In this document: positions 17,497 to 25,994 of the stretch, one piece after another
How positions within the stretch are numbered: position 1 is the first letter of the stretch
Layout: each line of letters opens with the position of its first letter
Assembly: GCF_003591175.1 (NCBI RefSeq)
Contig: NZ_QYYG01000001.1
Coordinates: 434,001 to 498,000, forward strand
Direction of reading: 5' to 3'
Source of the DNA: Serratia inhibens
Lineage (GTDB): Bacteria; Pseudomonadota; Gammaproteobacteria; Enterobacterales; Enterobacteriaceae
DNA: 64,000 bases
The notes under the pieces: generated by a model
What the model was told of the DNA's origin: nothing
Seen by the model: the letters and a program-made list of their open reading frames with translations, nothing else
Databases searched by the model: none
Program-made: the position numbers and the translations under genes

Positions 17497-18219
17497 TCAG
17501 TCACGGCGAATAAAGGCCAACCAGCGCCGTTCTGCCCGTGAAAACAGGAAGATCAGCAGGAAGGTGCAGAGCAGATAAAGCGCCGCCGCCATCAGGAAGG
17601 GAATAAACGGCGAATAGGTGGCGGCATAAAAAGCACGCGCCACTCCGGTAATATCCAGCAGCGTCACCGTGCTGGCCAGTGAAGTGGCATGCAGCAGAAA
17701 GACCATCTCGTTATTCAACGCCGGAATTCCCCGCCGTAACGTCGCCGGCAACACCAGCCGGCGAATTATCTGCCACTGGCTCATGCCAAACGCCTCACCG
17801 GCGACCCACTCTTGCCTGGGAAAGGTGCCCATCATGCCGGCCAACAGCTCCGCGACGTAGGCGCTGGTATTGAGCACCAACGCCAGCGTGGCGCAAAAGG
17901 TGGCGTCACGAAACAGCAGCCAAAAAGGCTGATCGTCCTGCCAGCCCAACTGCACCACGTCGAACTGCGACAGGCCGTAGTAAATCAGCATCAATTGCAG
18001 ATACAGCGGCGTACTGCGGAAAAAATAGGTGATGCCACGGATCAACCAGGAGAGCGAGCGCGGGCCATACACCTGGCCGACCGCCATCAGCACCGCCAGC
18101 AGCAGGCCCGGCACCACCGACAGCAAAAACAGTTTGGCCGTCAGCGCCAGCCCGGTCACATCCGAGCCGTCGCTCCACAAAAAACTGGGTGCCACATCCA
18201 GCATATCTTGCAGAGTCAT
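17497..18219 (-). CDS. Amino-acid ABC transporter permease (HisM/ArtM type)
   Basis: This is a 240-residue inner-membrane permease with about five hydrophobic helices. The cytoplasmic coupling motif is EAFGMSQWQIIRRLVLPATL (the EAA loop) and the segment TYFFRSTPLYLQLMLIYYG is typical of the polar amino-acid family. Its ATG overlaps the stop of the preceding permease (TGATG), so the two are translationally coupled partners of one heterodimeric channel. It is the last gene of the DDAH-ABC operon. No ATPase gene follows; the converging Lrp gene comes next. Confidence 0.92.
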   Translation of the reverse strand: MTLQDMLDVAPSFLWSDGSDVTGLALTAKLFLLSVVPGLLLAVLMAVGQVYGPRSLSWLIRGITYFFRSTPLYLQLMLIYYGLSQFDVVQLGWQDDQPFWLLFRDATFCATLALVLNTSAYVAELLAGMMGTFPRQEWVAGEAFGMSQWQIIRRLVLPATLRRGIPALNNEMVFLLHATSLASTVTLLDITGVARAFYAATYSPFIPFLMAAALYLLCTFLLIFLFSRAERRWLAFIRRD

Positions 18220-18917
18220 CAGCGAGCTCCTGCAGCGGTCGAGGAAGCCAGAGCGTAGCGGCGCGCCAGCAGGCTAAAGCCCCAGCTGGAGATCGCAGTA
18301 ATCACCATATAGATCAGCGCCACCAGGAAATAGAACAGGAAAGGTTTTTGTGTTGCCCGCCCCGCTTGCTCCGCCAGCCACACCATGTCCTCCAGCCCCA
18401 GGATCGACACCAGCGCCGAGGCTTTCATCAAGCCGAGCCAGTTATTGTTGATCCCGGGAATGGCGAAACTCAGCATTTGCGGCAGCAGAACGCGGCGAAA
18501 CACCTGCCCTGGGCGCATGCCGTAGGCCATTGCCGCTTCCAGCTGGCCGCGCTCGACGGTGAGAAAAGCGCCGCGAAAGGTTTCCGTGTAGTAAGCGCCA
18601 AACACGAAACCAATCGCCAGCACGCCGGAGATAAAGGTGTTGAAGCGCAGCGGCCCCAGCCCCAGCAGGCCAAGAAAGCCGTTGACCAGCATTTCGCCGC
18701 CAAAGAACAGCAGCAGCATAATCACCAGTTCGGGAATGCCGCGCACCAGCGTGGTGTAACCCGTCGATAACCAGCGCAGCCAGCGCGGGCCAAACAGCTT
18801 GATCAGCGCATTAATCAGGCCGAGCGCCAGCGCCACCGCCACCGCCAGCGAAACCAACATCACGCACAGCGACAGCGCCGCGCCGTGAGCCAGCAACGGC
18901 AAATACTCGATGACCAT
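18219..18917 (-). CDS. Amino-acid ABC transporter permease (HisQ/ArtQ type)
   Basis: This is a 232-residue inner-membrane permease. GGGAGG upstream of the ATG at 18917 defines the start; the longer upstream frame has polar, low-complexity sequence and is rejected. The family signature YTTLVRGIPELVIMLLLFFG and the EAA loop EAAMAYGMRPGQVFRRVLLP are both present. It would pair with the coupled downstream permease and receive substrate from the binding protein encoded just upstream. Related systems carry arginine, ornithine, lysine or histidine. Confidence 0.92.
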   Translation of the reverse strand: MVIEYLPLLAHGAALSLCVMLVSLAVAVALALGLINALIKLFGPRWLRWLSTGYTTLVRGIPELVIMLLLFFGGEMLVNGFLGLLGLGPLRFNTFISGVLAIGFVFGAYYTETFRGAFLTVERGQLEAAMAYGMRPGQVFRRVLLPQMLSFAIPGINNNWLGLMKASALVSILGLEDMVWLAEQAGRATQKPFLFYFLVALIYMVITAISSWGFSLLARRYALASSTAAGAR

Positions 18918-18972
18918 TCCCGGCCTCCCATTCTTGACTTCATGCCGGGCCAGCCGGCCCCAGCGCGCCGGT

Positions 18973-19746
18973 TTAGCCGCCGTAAATGTCGAAGCTGAAA
19001 TACTTTTTCTGGATAGCGTCATAGGTGCCGTCGGCACGGATGGCCTTAATGGCGCCGTTGAGTGCGTCACGCAACGCCGGGTTGTCTTTGCCTACCGCGA
19101 TGCCCACGTCAGAAGAGATGCTGCTGTCCGTAATCGCCGGGCCGGCGAAGGCAAACTTTTGCCCGCGTGGGGTGTCGATAAAGCTGCTGGCCGCCTGGGT
19201 ATTATCCTGCAACGACGCATTAATCCGCCCGGACATCAAATCCAGATAGACATTGTCCTGGTTGGCATAAGAAACGATCTTCACGCCCTGTCCGCCCCAA
19301 TGTTTCTTCGCGTAGGTTTCATGAATGGAACCGGTCTGCACGCCTACCGTTTTGCCTTTCAGGCTGGCGGCATCCGGCAGCAACGGGCTGCCCTTGCGCG
19401 CCACCAACTGCGCCGAGCTGCGGTAGTAGCGATCGGTGAAATCCACTTCTTTCTTGCGCTCGTCGGTGATGGTCAGCGACGCGATAATGGCATCGAACTT
19501 ACGCGCATTAAGCGCCGCGATCATGCTTTCAAAAGGCTGTTTGACGAAAACGCATTTGGCCTGCAGCTGCGTACACAGCGCATTGGCGATATCGATGTCA
19601 AAACCGGTGATCTCGCCGCTGGGCGAAAGCACGTCAAAAGGCGGATAACCGCCATCGACGCCAAAGCTGATGGTATCGAAAGACTGGGCCGCCGCCGGGC
19701 CACCCAGGGCCAGGCTGGTCAGTAGAACCGCTAATGTTTTTTTCAT
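18973..19746 (-). CDS. Periplasmic basic-amino-acid-binding protein (HisJ/ArtJ type)
   Basis: This 257-residue precursor has a signal peptide MKKTLAVLLTSLALGGPAAA, with cleavage at AQ|S or nearby. The mature family 3 binding fold shows YPPFDVLSPSGEITGFDIDI, DAIIASLTITDERKKEVDFT and the NQDNVYLDLMSGRINA block typical of basic-amino-acid binders. It lies between DDAH (27 bp upstream) and the two permeases. The context suggests capture of arginine or methylated arginines, but the ligand cannot be fixed from sequence alone. Confidence 0.92.
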   Translation of the reverse strand: MKKTLAVLLTSLALGGPAAAQSFDTISFGVDGGYPPFDVLSPSGEITGFDIDIANALCTQLQAKCVFVKQPFESMIAALNARKFDAIIASLTITDERKKEVDFTDRYYRSSAQLVARKGSPLLPDAASLKGKTVGVQTGSIHETYAKKHWGGQGVKIVSYANQDNVYLDLMSGRINASLQDNTQAASSFIDTPRGQKFAFAGPAITDSSISSDVGIAVGKDNPALRDALNGAIKAIRADGTYDAIQKKYFSFDIYGG

Positions 19747-19773
19747 GACTGAGATCCCCGGTGAAAGAAAGCG

Positions 19774-20535
19774 CTAGAAACGAAGTGACAGACAGGTCAG
19801 GCCGCCGTCCATTTTTTTAAATTCGCTGGTGTCGAGCTGAACGACAGGCATGCCCAACTTTTCGATTTGGGCCAACGTGTGCGGGTAACCCTGTGGGGTA
19901 ATCAAGGTATCGTTGATCCACAGCGTGTTGCCGGCGTAGGACTCCGTTTCGGGGATAACGATGGCGTTAAAACCGCTAAAGGCAGGATGGCGCCGGTAGT
20001 CTTCCGTCAGTAGCAGGGTATTGCGGCCAACATAGTTGACGATGGATTTCAGGTGCAGCCCGGCGCTGACTTCAATGGCGGTCACCCGGTAGCCATAGGG
20101 CTCGACCGCAGCGGCAAATTCGCCAATGCCGGCTTCATCGGTGCGCGCCGTCAGGCCAATAAAAAACTGACGGTCGACCAGCAGCACGTCGCCGCCGTCA
20201 AGGTGGCCGTGCCGGCTCATCCGCACCACCGGGCGCTCGCCTGCAAACAGCGGCGCAATGGTGTCAACCTCACCCTGGCGGCTCGGCGCACCCGGATGGG
20301 TGATCACGGCCAGCTCCGGCATCACCACAGCCGTATCTTCCACAAAGTGGGCGTCCGGGAAGGCCGGGGCCGCCGGTAACACCGTCACTTTCAGCCCCAG
20401 GCGCAGTAAGGTATCCACATAGGCCAAAAACTGGCGGCCGGTGGCGGCGATATCCGGCGCGCCCAATTGAGCGGTGGTCTGGCCGCTGCCGCAGCTATCG
20501 GCAGGCAGTCTGGCAATGGCTTGAGTAAAGTGCAT
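19774..20535 (-). CDS. Dimethylarginine dimethylaminohydrolase (DDAH)-like amidinotransferase-fold enzyme
   Basis: This 253-residue enzyme carries the family's active-site blocks: FVEDTAVV, HGHLDGGDVLL, GLHLKS with the catalytic histidine near 161, and MDGGLTCLSLRF with the nucleophilic cysteine C248. DDAH hydrolyses N-omega-methylated arginines to citrulline and a methylamine in the cytosol; some close relatives act on arginine itself. It is the first gene of an operon with a basic-amino-acid binding protein and two permeases, so imported methylarginine or arginine is the likely substrate. The converging Lrp gene may regulate it. Confidence 0.88.
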   Translation of the reverse strand: MHFTQAIARLPADSCGSGQTTAQLGAPDIAATGRQFLAYVDTLLRLGLKVTVLPAAPAFPDAHFVEDTAVVMPELAVITHPGAPSRQGEVDTIAPLFAGERPVVRMSRHGHLDGGDVLLVDRQFFIGLTARTDEAGIGEFAAAVEPYGYRVTAIEVSAGLHLKSIVNYVGRNTLLLTEDYRRHPAFSGFNAIVIPETESYAGNTLWINDTLITPQGYPHTLAQIEKLGMPVVQLDTSEFKKMDGGLTCLSLRF

Positions 20536-20695
20536 GGGCGATTCTCTCGAATGAAATGGACAGTAGGTGTTCTTCGATTATCAAACAGATACTCTCGCCA
20601 ATCAGGTTGAATCCGCCCGCAGAAACTTTACATTTACGCTGTTTATCGCCCCGCTGACGACCTATTCCGCTGTGGAGCCTACCAGGCCGTCGCCC

Positions 20696-21634
20696 TCACG
20701 GCAGTGGCGCCTGTGCGCCGGTGATGCGTGGCATCACCTCTTTCATCAGCTCAAGGAATTTACGCAACCGCGCCGGATAATAACTGGCATAGGGGTAAAG
20801 CAGGTAAATCGGCAAGGGCGCAGCGTGCCAGTCCGGCATCAACGGGGTAAGCAGCCCCTGCTCCAGATCCTGTTTGACCACCCAGGACGACAACATGGCC
20901 ACCCCCACGCCGTTCAGCGCCGCCTTGCGCACGGCATAAAGGCTGTCGGTGCTCAGCCTGGGGACGATGTCAAAACGGAAATCTTCGCCGCTGGCGGTAT
21001 GCGTCAACGTCACTTCATTGCGATAAAAACTGTTTAGCGCCAGCCAGGGCAACTGCGCCAAATCACCGATCTGCGCCAGCGGCGTATGGCGCGCCAGCAG
21101 TTCAGGCGCGGCCACCACAATGCGCGGTACCTGCGCCAGCAGCACCGCGACCACCGAAGGATCGGTCACCGCACCGACGTGGATCGCGCAGTCCACGCCT
21201 TCTGGAATGAAATCGGGTGAATGATCGTTGAGCGTCCACTCCACGCTGGTCTGACGATAGCGTTGCAGGTAATCCCCCAAGGGGCCAATCAGTTGATCCT
21301 GGCCAAAGGCATGCGGCGCGCGCACCCGCAATACGCCCACGGGTTCATCACGCACGCCGCGCAGTTCATCCTCCATGATTTGCCAGTGCTCAATCAGCTT
21401 GCGTGCGTGCTGATAACAACGCTCGCCGTCGTCCGTCAGCTTCATGGCGTGAGTCGTACGCTGGATTAATTTAACGCCAAGCAGTTGCTCCAGCACCTGG
21501 AGACGCCGGCTGATGGTGGGCTGCGAAGTGTTCATTTGCGCCGCCGCAGCCGAGAGGCTGCCGCTGTCGACAATGCGTACCAGAGTTTGCAGCATGGCTA
21601 TACGGTCGCCATTGGGAAATGGATTTTTATTCAT
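20696..21634 (-). CDS. LysR-family transcriptional regulator
   Basis: This is a 312-residue LysR regulator. The N-terminal helix-turn-helix is LVRIVDSGSLSAAAAQMNTS followed by QPTISRRLQVLEQLLGVKLI. The effector-binding domain contains VGVLRVRAPHAFGQ and ALNGVGVAMLSSWVV. It is divergent from an MFS exporter with 96 bp between them. A perfect palindrome covers its own start codon, so autorepression and control of the transporter are likely. Confidence 0.9.
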   Translation of the reverse strand: MNKNPFPNGDRIAMLQTLVRIVDSGSLSAAAAQMNTSQPTISRRLQVLEQLLGVKLIQRTTHAMKLTDDGERCYQHARKLIEHWQIMEDELRGVRDEPVGVLRVRAPHAFGQDQLIGPLGDYLQRYRQTSVEWTLNDHSPDFIPEGVDCAIHVGAVTDPSVVAVLLAQVPRIVVAAPELLARHTPLAQIGDLAQLPWLALNSFYRNEVTLTHTASGEDFRFDIVPRLSTDSLYAVRKAALNGVGVAMLSSWVVKQDLEQGLLTPLMPDWHAAPLPIYLLYPYASYYPARLRKFLELMKEVMPRITGAQAPLP

Positions 21635-21647
21635 ACGTATTACGTAT
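21633..21647. promoter_or_regulatory. Perfect palindrome over the lysR start
   Basis: ATACGTA-T-TACGTAT is a perfect 7+1+7 inverted repeat. It overlaps the ATG of the LysR gene (start at 21634) and lies in the shared promoter with the MFS gene. Confidence 0.5.
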
Positions 21648-21730
21648 AACAGTTTTACCTGTACTGGGGCTACAGTTTCCGCCGAAAACTGGCAAGAATA
21701 GCTCCACTTTACTCGTTCTGGATAACCATC

Positions 21731-22948
21731 ATGAGCCTGATTTCATCAGCTACCACCGCGCCTGACCCTGCGCTTTCCGCCAAAATCGTTTTCCTGCTGG
21801 CCGCCGGTGCCGGTCTGAGCGTGGCGTCCATTTACTACAGCCAGCCGATGCTGAGCATTATGGGCGATACGTTCCACGCCGGGGTCAGTGATACCGGCAT
21901 GGTGCCCACGCTGACCCAGGCGGGCTATGCGCTGGGCATCCTGCTGCTGGCCCCGCTGGGCGACCGTCACGATCGCCGCCAGATCATTCGGATAAAAGGC
22001 GTGCTGCTGGCACTCACCCTGCTGCTGTGCGGTTTTTCTTCTTCATTTCCATTGTTGTTGCTCAGCAGCCTGGCTGTCGGTTTGGCCGCTACGGTGGCGC
22101 AGGACATTATCCCGGCGGCCGCCACACTCGCTTCAGACGCCAACCGGGGCAAAACGGTGGGCACGGTGATGACCGGGTTGCTGGCCGGCATTTTACTCTC
22201 GCGCGTGTTCAGCGGCGTGGTGGCGGAATATTTCGGCTGGCGCAGCGTTTATATGCTGGCGGCATTGGGGGTGCTGGTCATCACCCTCACGATCGGCGCG
22301 GTACTGCCGCGTTTTAAACCCAATACCACGCTGAGCTACCCGGCGCTGCTGCGCTCATTGGGGAAACTGTGGGCCGATTACCCGGAACTGCGACGTGCGG
22401 CGTTGGCTCAGGGCTTGTTGTCGGTCGCGTTCAGCGCTTTCTGGTCGACGCTGGCGGTCATGCTGGCGGAAAAATATCAGCTTGGCAGCGCAGTAGCCGG
22501 CGCTTTTGGGCTGGCAGGCGCGGCCGGTGCGCTGGCCGCCCCCCTGGCGGGCATGCTGGCCGATCGTCACGGGCCGGACTATGTCACTAAAATCGGCGCC
22601 GCCATGGTGGTGTGTTCATTCGCTCTGATGTTTCTGCTGCCCTGGCTTCCGCTGCCCGCACAGCTGGCGCTCATCGCGCTGAGCGCGGTAGGTTTTGATC
22701 TCGGTATCCAGGCGACGCTGGTGGCGCACCAGACCATTATTTACGCCATCAACCCGGCTGCCCGCAGCCGCCTGAATGCCATCCTGTTTACCCTGGTGTT
22801 TATCGGTATGGCGAGCGGTGCCGCTCTCGGCAGCAAAGTCCTCGAAAGCGCCGGTTGGCCTGGCGTGGTGTTGCTGGCCACGCTGGCGGCGGCGGGCGGC
22901 CTGGCGCTGCGAATGCTGGCCAAGCGCACCCCGCGCACCGTCGCCTGA
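21731..22948 (+). CDS. MFS transporter, YnfM/AraJ-like drug-efflux type
   Basis: This 405-residue inner-membrane protein has twelve hydrophobic segments. The loop 2-3 MFS signature is LGDRHDRRQIIRIKG. The opening SVASIYYSQPMLSIMGDTF is typical of a subgroup that includes E. coli YnfM-like exporters, and ADRHGPDYVTKIG is the matching motif in the second half. The substrate is unknown; small hydrophobic drugs or metabolites are usual. The divergent LysR probably controls it. It ends at a strong bidirectional hairpin. Confidence 0.88.
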   Translation: MSLISSATTAPDPALSAKIVFLLAAGAGLSVASIYYSQPMLSIMGDTFHAGVSDTGMVPTLTQAGYALGILLLAPLGDRHDRRQIIRIKGVLLALTLLLCGFSSSFPLLLLSSLAVGLAATVAQDIIPAAATLASDANRGKTVGTVMTGLLAGILLSRVFSGVVAEYFGWRSVYMLAALGVLVITLTIGAVLPRFKPNTTLSYPALLRSLGKLWADYPELRRAALAQGLLSVAFSAFWSTLAVMLAEKYQLGSAVAGAFGLAGAAGALAAPLAGMLADRHGPDYVTKIGAAMVVCSFALMFLLPWLPLPAQLALIALSAVGFDLGIQATLVAHQTIIYAINPAARSRLNAILFTLVFIGMASGAALGSKVLESAGWPGVVLLATLAAAGGLALRMLAKRTPRTVA

Positions 22949-22965
22949 GTAATGAAACCATCCGA

Positions 22966-22994
22966 CAATAGCCGCAGATCCTGCGGCTATTGTT
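22966..22994. terminator. Bidirectional terminator overlapping the end of the converging gene
   Basis: CAATAGCCGCAG-ATC-CTGCGGCTATTG is a perfect 12-bp stem. The stop codon of the minus-strand binding protein (22987-22989) lies inside the right arm. Confidence 0.75.
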
Positions 22995-23910
22995 GATTGG
23001 CGGCCACAAACTCCGCCAGATCCTGCTGAGTGATGGTTTTATAAGGCACCCAGTTGTAAGCCTCGGTCTTTTGTTTTTCCAGCAGCGCCTTGGTGACCTG
23101 CACCGCCCCGGTTGCCTGCCCTTTGGCGTCCTGGAAAATGGTCAATACCATGCCACCGTTTTTAATAAACTGCAGGCCGTCCGGCGTACCGTCAATGCCC
23201 GCCACCAGGATGCTTTTGTTTTTAGCCTGGTTCAGCGCCATGATGGCGCCAATCGCCATTTCATCGTTATTGGCGGCGATAGCGTCGATCGGTCGGCCGT
23301 TCAGCAACCACCCGGACACCACATCCACCGCTTCATTGCGCTGCCATTTGGCGGTCTGCTTTTCCAGTACCTTCATGTCCTTATACTTGGCGATCACCTC
23401 TTCCACCGCGCGGGTACGTTCGCGCGCCTCTTCGTTGGACAGGGCCCCCATCAGGATCGCCACATTGCCGCGATAATTCATCCGTTTCGCCAGCGCCTCC
23501 ATTTGCAACTTGCCCCCCTCCGCCGAGTCCGATCCCACATACGCCATGGCATTACCCAGCTTAACTTCCGGTTTGCGGTTGACGAAAATCAGCGGGATGT
23601 GGGCCCGCTCGGCGGCATCCATCATCGGCTTCACGCCCTGGGTATCCACCGGGTTGAGGATAATGGCGTCCACCCCCAGGTTGATAAAGTCGTCCACCTG
23701 CTGTACTTGCAGCGCCACGTCGCCTTTGGCATCGACAAACTGGCCGTCCATGTTCAAGCGCTTAAGCTCGCTCGCCATTTGCGAGCGTAAAATGGACACG
23801 AAGTTGAGATCGAAATTGGCCAGCGCGACGCCGACCTTATAGGTTTTCGCCTGGGCGCCAAAGGCCAGAAACAGGCTAAGCAATATCAACGGCAAGCTTC
23901 TGATTTTCAT
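22987..23910 (-). CDS. Periplasmic sugar-binding protein, RbsB/ribose type
   Basis: This 307-residue precursor has a signal peptide MKIRSLPLILLSLFLAFGAQA. The mature protein is a type I periplasmic binding fold, as in ribose or inositol binders: VGVALANFDLNFVSILRSQM, NLGVDAIILNPVDTQG, VNRKPEV, and the hinge/sugar blocks AIAANNDEMAIGA and GIDGTPDGL. It is the last gene of an operon with a Gfo/Idh/MocA oxidoreductase and a hydroxypyruvate-isomerase-like protein. No permease or ATPase for it lies in the window, so it must work with a transporter elsewhere or act as a sensor. Confidence 0.9.
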   Translation of the reverse strand: MKIRSLPLILLSLFLAFGAQAKTYKVGVALANFDLNFVSILRSQMASELKRLNMDGQFVDAKGDVALQVQQVDDFINLGVDAIILNPVDTQGVKPMMDAAERAHIPLIFVNRKPEVKLGNAMAYVGSDSAEGGKLQMEALAKRMNYRGNVAILMGALSNEEARERTRAVEEVIAKYKDMKVLEKQTAKWQRNEAVDVVSGWLLNGRPIDAIAANNDEMAIGAIMALNQAKNKSILVAGIDGTPDGLQFIKNGGMVLTIFQDAKGQATGAVQVTKALLEKQKTEAYNWVPYKTITQQDLAEFVAANQQ

Positions 23911-24003
23911 GATGTCATCCTGTAGGTTGAGATAAATTTATTATTAAAATCAATGCATCACTCTTTATCCCGGGCAACAGACCACTGCCCGGGTTTACTG
24001 CGG

Positions 24004-24783
24004 TTATAAAATGAAATGGTCGCGGAACTGTTGCAGCGCCGCGGTGCTGTCATCGGATGCCCATCCTTCCAATGCCACTACGCCCCGATAGCCGATCTCG
24101 TCCAACGCGCGGGCGATGGCCCGGTAGTTGATTTCACCGGTCCCCGGCTGTTGTCGCCCCGGTACGTCGGCCACCTGGATTTCGCCGATCGCCGGTCCGC
24201 AACGGCGAATAAGCTCAATGAGATTACCCTCGCCGATTTGCGCATGGTAAAGATCGAGGTTCATCTTCAGGCCAGGGCTGTTGACCGCCTCAACCAAGGC
24301 CAGCGTGTCGCAGGCTTTGGCAAAGGGCGTGCCCGGATGGTCCCGCGCCAGGTTGAGGTTTTCCAGCGTGAACACCTTGCCGGCGCGCTCACCCCGTTGC
24401 GCCAGTTTGCCCAGCGTATCGGCCGCCTTCAGCCACATGGCACCGGTCACCACCTCTACCGGCTTCACCGGCAACCCCTTGGGATCCAGGCCGGTGCCGT
24501 GCAGATTCAGGCTGGGGCAGTTCAGCCGCTGCGCGATGGCGAGCGACCGTTCCGCCGTTTGCAACAGTTGGGAGATATCCTCATCGTCGGTCAGGTTGCC
24601 GGCGAGATAACCGGTCATCGAAGTAAAACGCGCGCCGGTACCAATCAGCGCATCAAGATCTTTGTTTTCCCAGTTCCAGATCTCGACGCCGAAGCCGAGC
24701 GCATGAATACGCGCTACCCGTTCAACAAACGGCAGATCGAGAAACACCATCTCGGCGCACACGGACAGCTGATATCCGGCCAT
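24004..24783 (-). CDS. Hydroxypyruvate-isomerase-like TIM-barrel sugar isomerase/epimerase
   Basis: This 259-residue TIM barrel belongs to the xylose-isomerase-like superfamily. LSVCAEMVFLDLPFVERVAR at the start and the metal-ligand blocks LENLNLARDHPG, MNLDLYHAQIGEG, QVADVPGRQQPGTGEINYRA and VALEGWA (last glutamate) match the hydroxypyruvate isomerase subgroup. It would interconvert keto and aldo forms of a small sugar acid or inositol derivative. Its ATG shares bases with the stop of the upstream oxidoreductase, so the two are translationally coupled and probably act in sequence. Confidence 0.85.
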   Translation of the reverse strand: MAGYQLSVCAEMVFLDLPFVERVARIHALGFGVEIWNWENKDLDALIGTGARFTSMTGYLAGNLTDDEDISQLLQTAERSLAIAQRLNCPSLNLHGTGLDPKGLPVKPVEVVTGAMWLKAADTLGKLAQRGERAGKVFTLENLNLARDHPGTPFAKACDTLALVEAVNSPGLKMNLDLYHAQIGEGNLIELIRRCGPAIGEIQVADVPGRQQPGTGEINYRAIARALDEIGYRGVVALEGWASDDSTAALQQFRDHFIL

Positions 24784-25799
24784 TATTGTCCCCCCAGCTT
24801 GATCGGTTTGCCCTGTTTCACCGATTCGATACAGGCCAATGCAATCTCCAGCGCATTGCGGGCGTCCTGTCCGGTCGCGCGCGGCGTTTCCCTCTGCTGG
24901 ACACAGCGGGCGAATTCAGTCAACTCCGCCACATAAGCGTCATGCAGCAGATCGGTATCCTGACGCGAGGTTTCGATGGCGATGCCGCCGGCGTGATACC
25001 GCACACAGTTATTCAGGTTGATATTGCCCGCCTGCAGCATCCCTTTGCTGCCAAACACCTCGCCGCGCACGTCGTAGCCGTAGACCGCCTGGAAGTTGGC
25101 TTCTGCGGTGGCGATAGCGCCGTTATCAAAACGGATAGTCACCACGGCGGTGTCCAGTAGCCCCTTATCCTTGAAGTCCGGGCGCACCAGCGCATCCGCC
25201 AGCGCATACACCTCAACCGGACGGGCACCCGGGTTGAAGTGCAACAGCGTGTCAAAATCGTGGATCAGCGTTTCCAAAAAAATGGTCCAGGCGGGGATCG
25301 GCGCCGGATCGCGCAACTGCGGATCGCGCGTTACCGATCGGGAAAGCTGGGTAACGCCATTCTCCCCCTCCTTTACGGCCGCAATGGCGGCGGCAAAGCC
25401 GCTGACAAAGCGGCGATTAAACCCCACTTGCAGCACGACGCCCGCCTGTTTTGCGGCGGCGATGGCCCGATCCGCCTCTTCCAGCGTGATGGCCATAGGT
25501 TTTTCGCAGAACACATGCTTACCGGCCCGGGCGGCGGCAATCACCCATTCCGCATGGGTACGTGCCGGGGAGGCAATGACTACCGCCTCAATTTCGCTGT
25601 CATCCAGCATGCTCTGCAAATCGCTAAAGGCGTTGACGCCCAGCCTGTCCGCCAACCGCTGCGCGGCGCCCGGCAGCGGATCGGCCACAGCGGCCAAAAC
25701 GGCGCCCGGCACGCGCCGCGCCAATGACTCCGCATGGAAACTGCCCATGCGGCCGGCACCAATCAGACCAACGCGCAAGTTTTGGGGTGAATGACTCAT
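24783..25799 (-). CDS. Gfo/Idh/MocA-family oxidoreductase (inositol-dehydrogenase-like)
   Basis: This is a 338-residue NAD(P)-dependent oxidoreductase. The Rossmann motif is VGLIGAGRMGSFHAESLA, then the family signature EKPMAITLEEADRAI with its conserved lysine. The C-terminal substrate region has QVGFNRRFVSGF and ETLIHDFDTLLHF (His-Asp pair). It resembles inositol 2-dehydrogenase (IolG) relatives, but sequence alone does not prove inositol as substrate. It is the first gene of a three-gene operon and starts 47 bp after the predicted start point of a sigma-54 promoter. The divergent activator is the likely regulator. Confidence 0.88.
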   Translation of the reverse strand: MSHSPQNLRVGLIGAGRMGSFHAESLARRVPGAVLAAVADPLPGAAQRLADRLGVNAFSDLQSMLDDSEIEAVVIASPARTHAEWVIAAARAGKHVFCEKPMAITLEEADRAIAAAKQAGVVLQVGFNRRFVSGFAAAIAAVKEGENGVTQLSRSVTRDPQLRDPAPIPAWTIFLETLIHDFDTLLHFNPGARPVEVYALADALVRPDFKDKGLLDTAVVTIRFDNGAIATAEANFQAVYGYDVRGEVFGSKGMLQAGNINLNNCVRYHAGGIAIETSRQDTDLLHDAYVAELTEFARCVQQRETPRATGQDARNALEIALACIESVKQGKPIKLGGQ

Positions 25800-25856
25800 A
25801 GTGATTCCTTATGTGGATTAACGCCCTTGTCGGGCTACGGAGTTCACCGTGGGTAT

Positions 25857-25872
25857 TGCAAAGGAGATGCCA
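25857..25872 (-). promoter_or_regulatory. Sigma-54 promoter of the polyol operon
   Basis: Read on the minus strand, TGGCAT-CTCCT-TTGCA is an excellent -24/-12 element with GG and GC ten bases apart. The start point would be near 25846, 47 bp before the oxidoreductase ATG. The divergent enhancer-binding protein supports it. Confidence 0.85.
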
Positions 25873-25931
25873 GCTCGAAAAGCGGGGAATTTGTGAGGCG
25901 CTGCACAGATAGTCACAACAGAGTGACAACT

Positions 25932-25959
25932 AAATTGACATGTCAATTTCACATGTCAA
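25932..25959. promoter_or_regulatory. Paired palindromic activator sites
   Basis: AAATTGACATGTCAATTT (25932-25949) is a perfect 18-bp palindrome. A second copy of its core, TTCACATGTCAA (25948-25959), has one mismatch and starts 13 bp later. A looser GTCAC-N5-GTGAC repeat lies at 25912-25926. The sites stand 60-90 bp upstream of the sigma-54 promoter and next to the activator's own start, so they probably bind the divergent activator. Confidence 0.65.
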
Positions 25960-25994
25960 TAAAATGAACATTACATTCCAAACTGGAGAACCGC

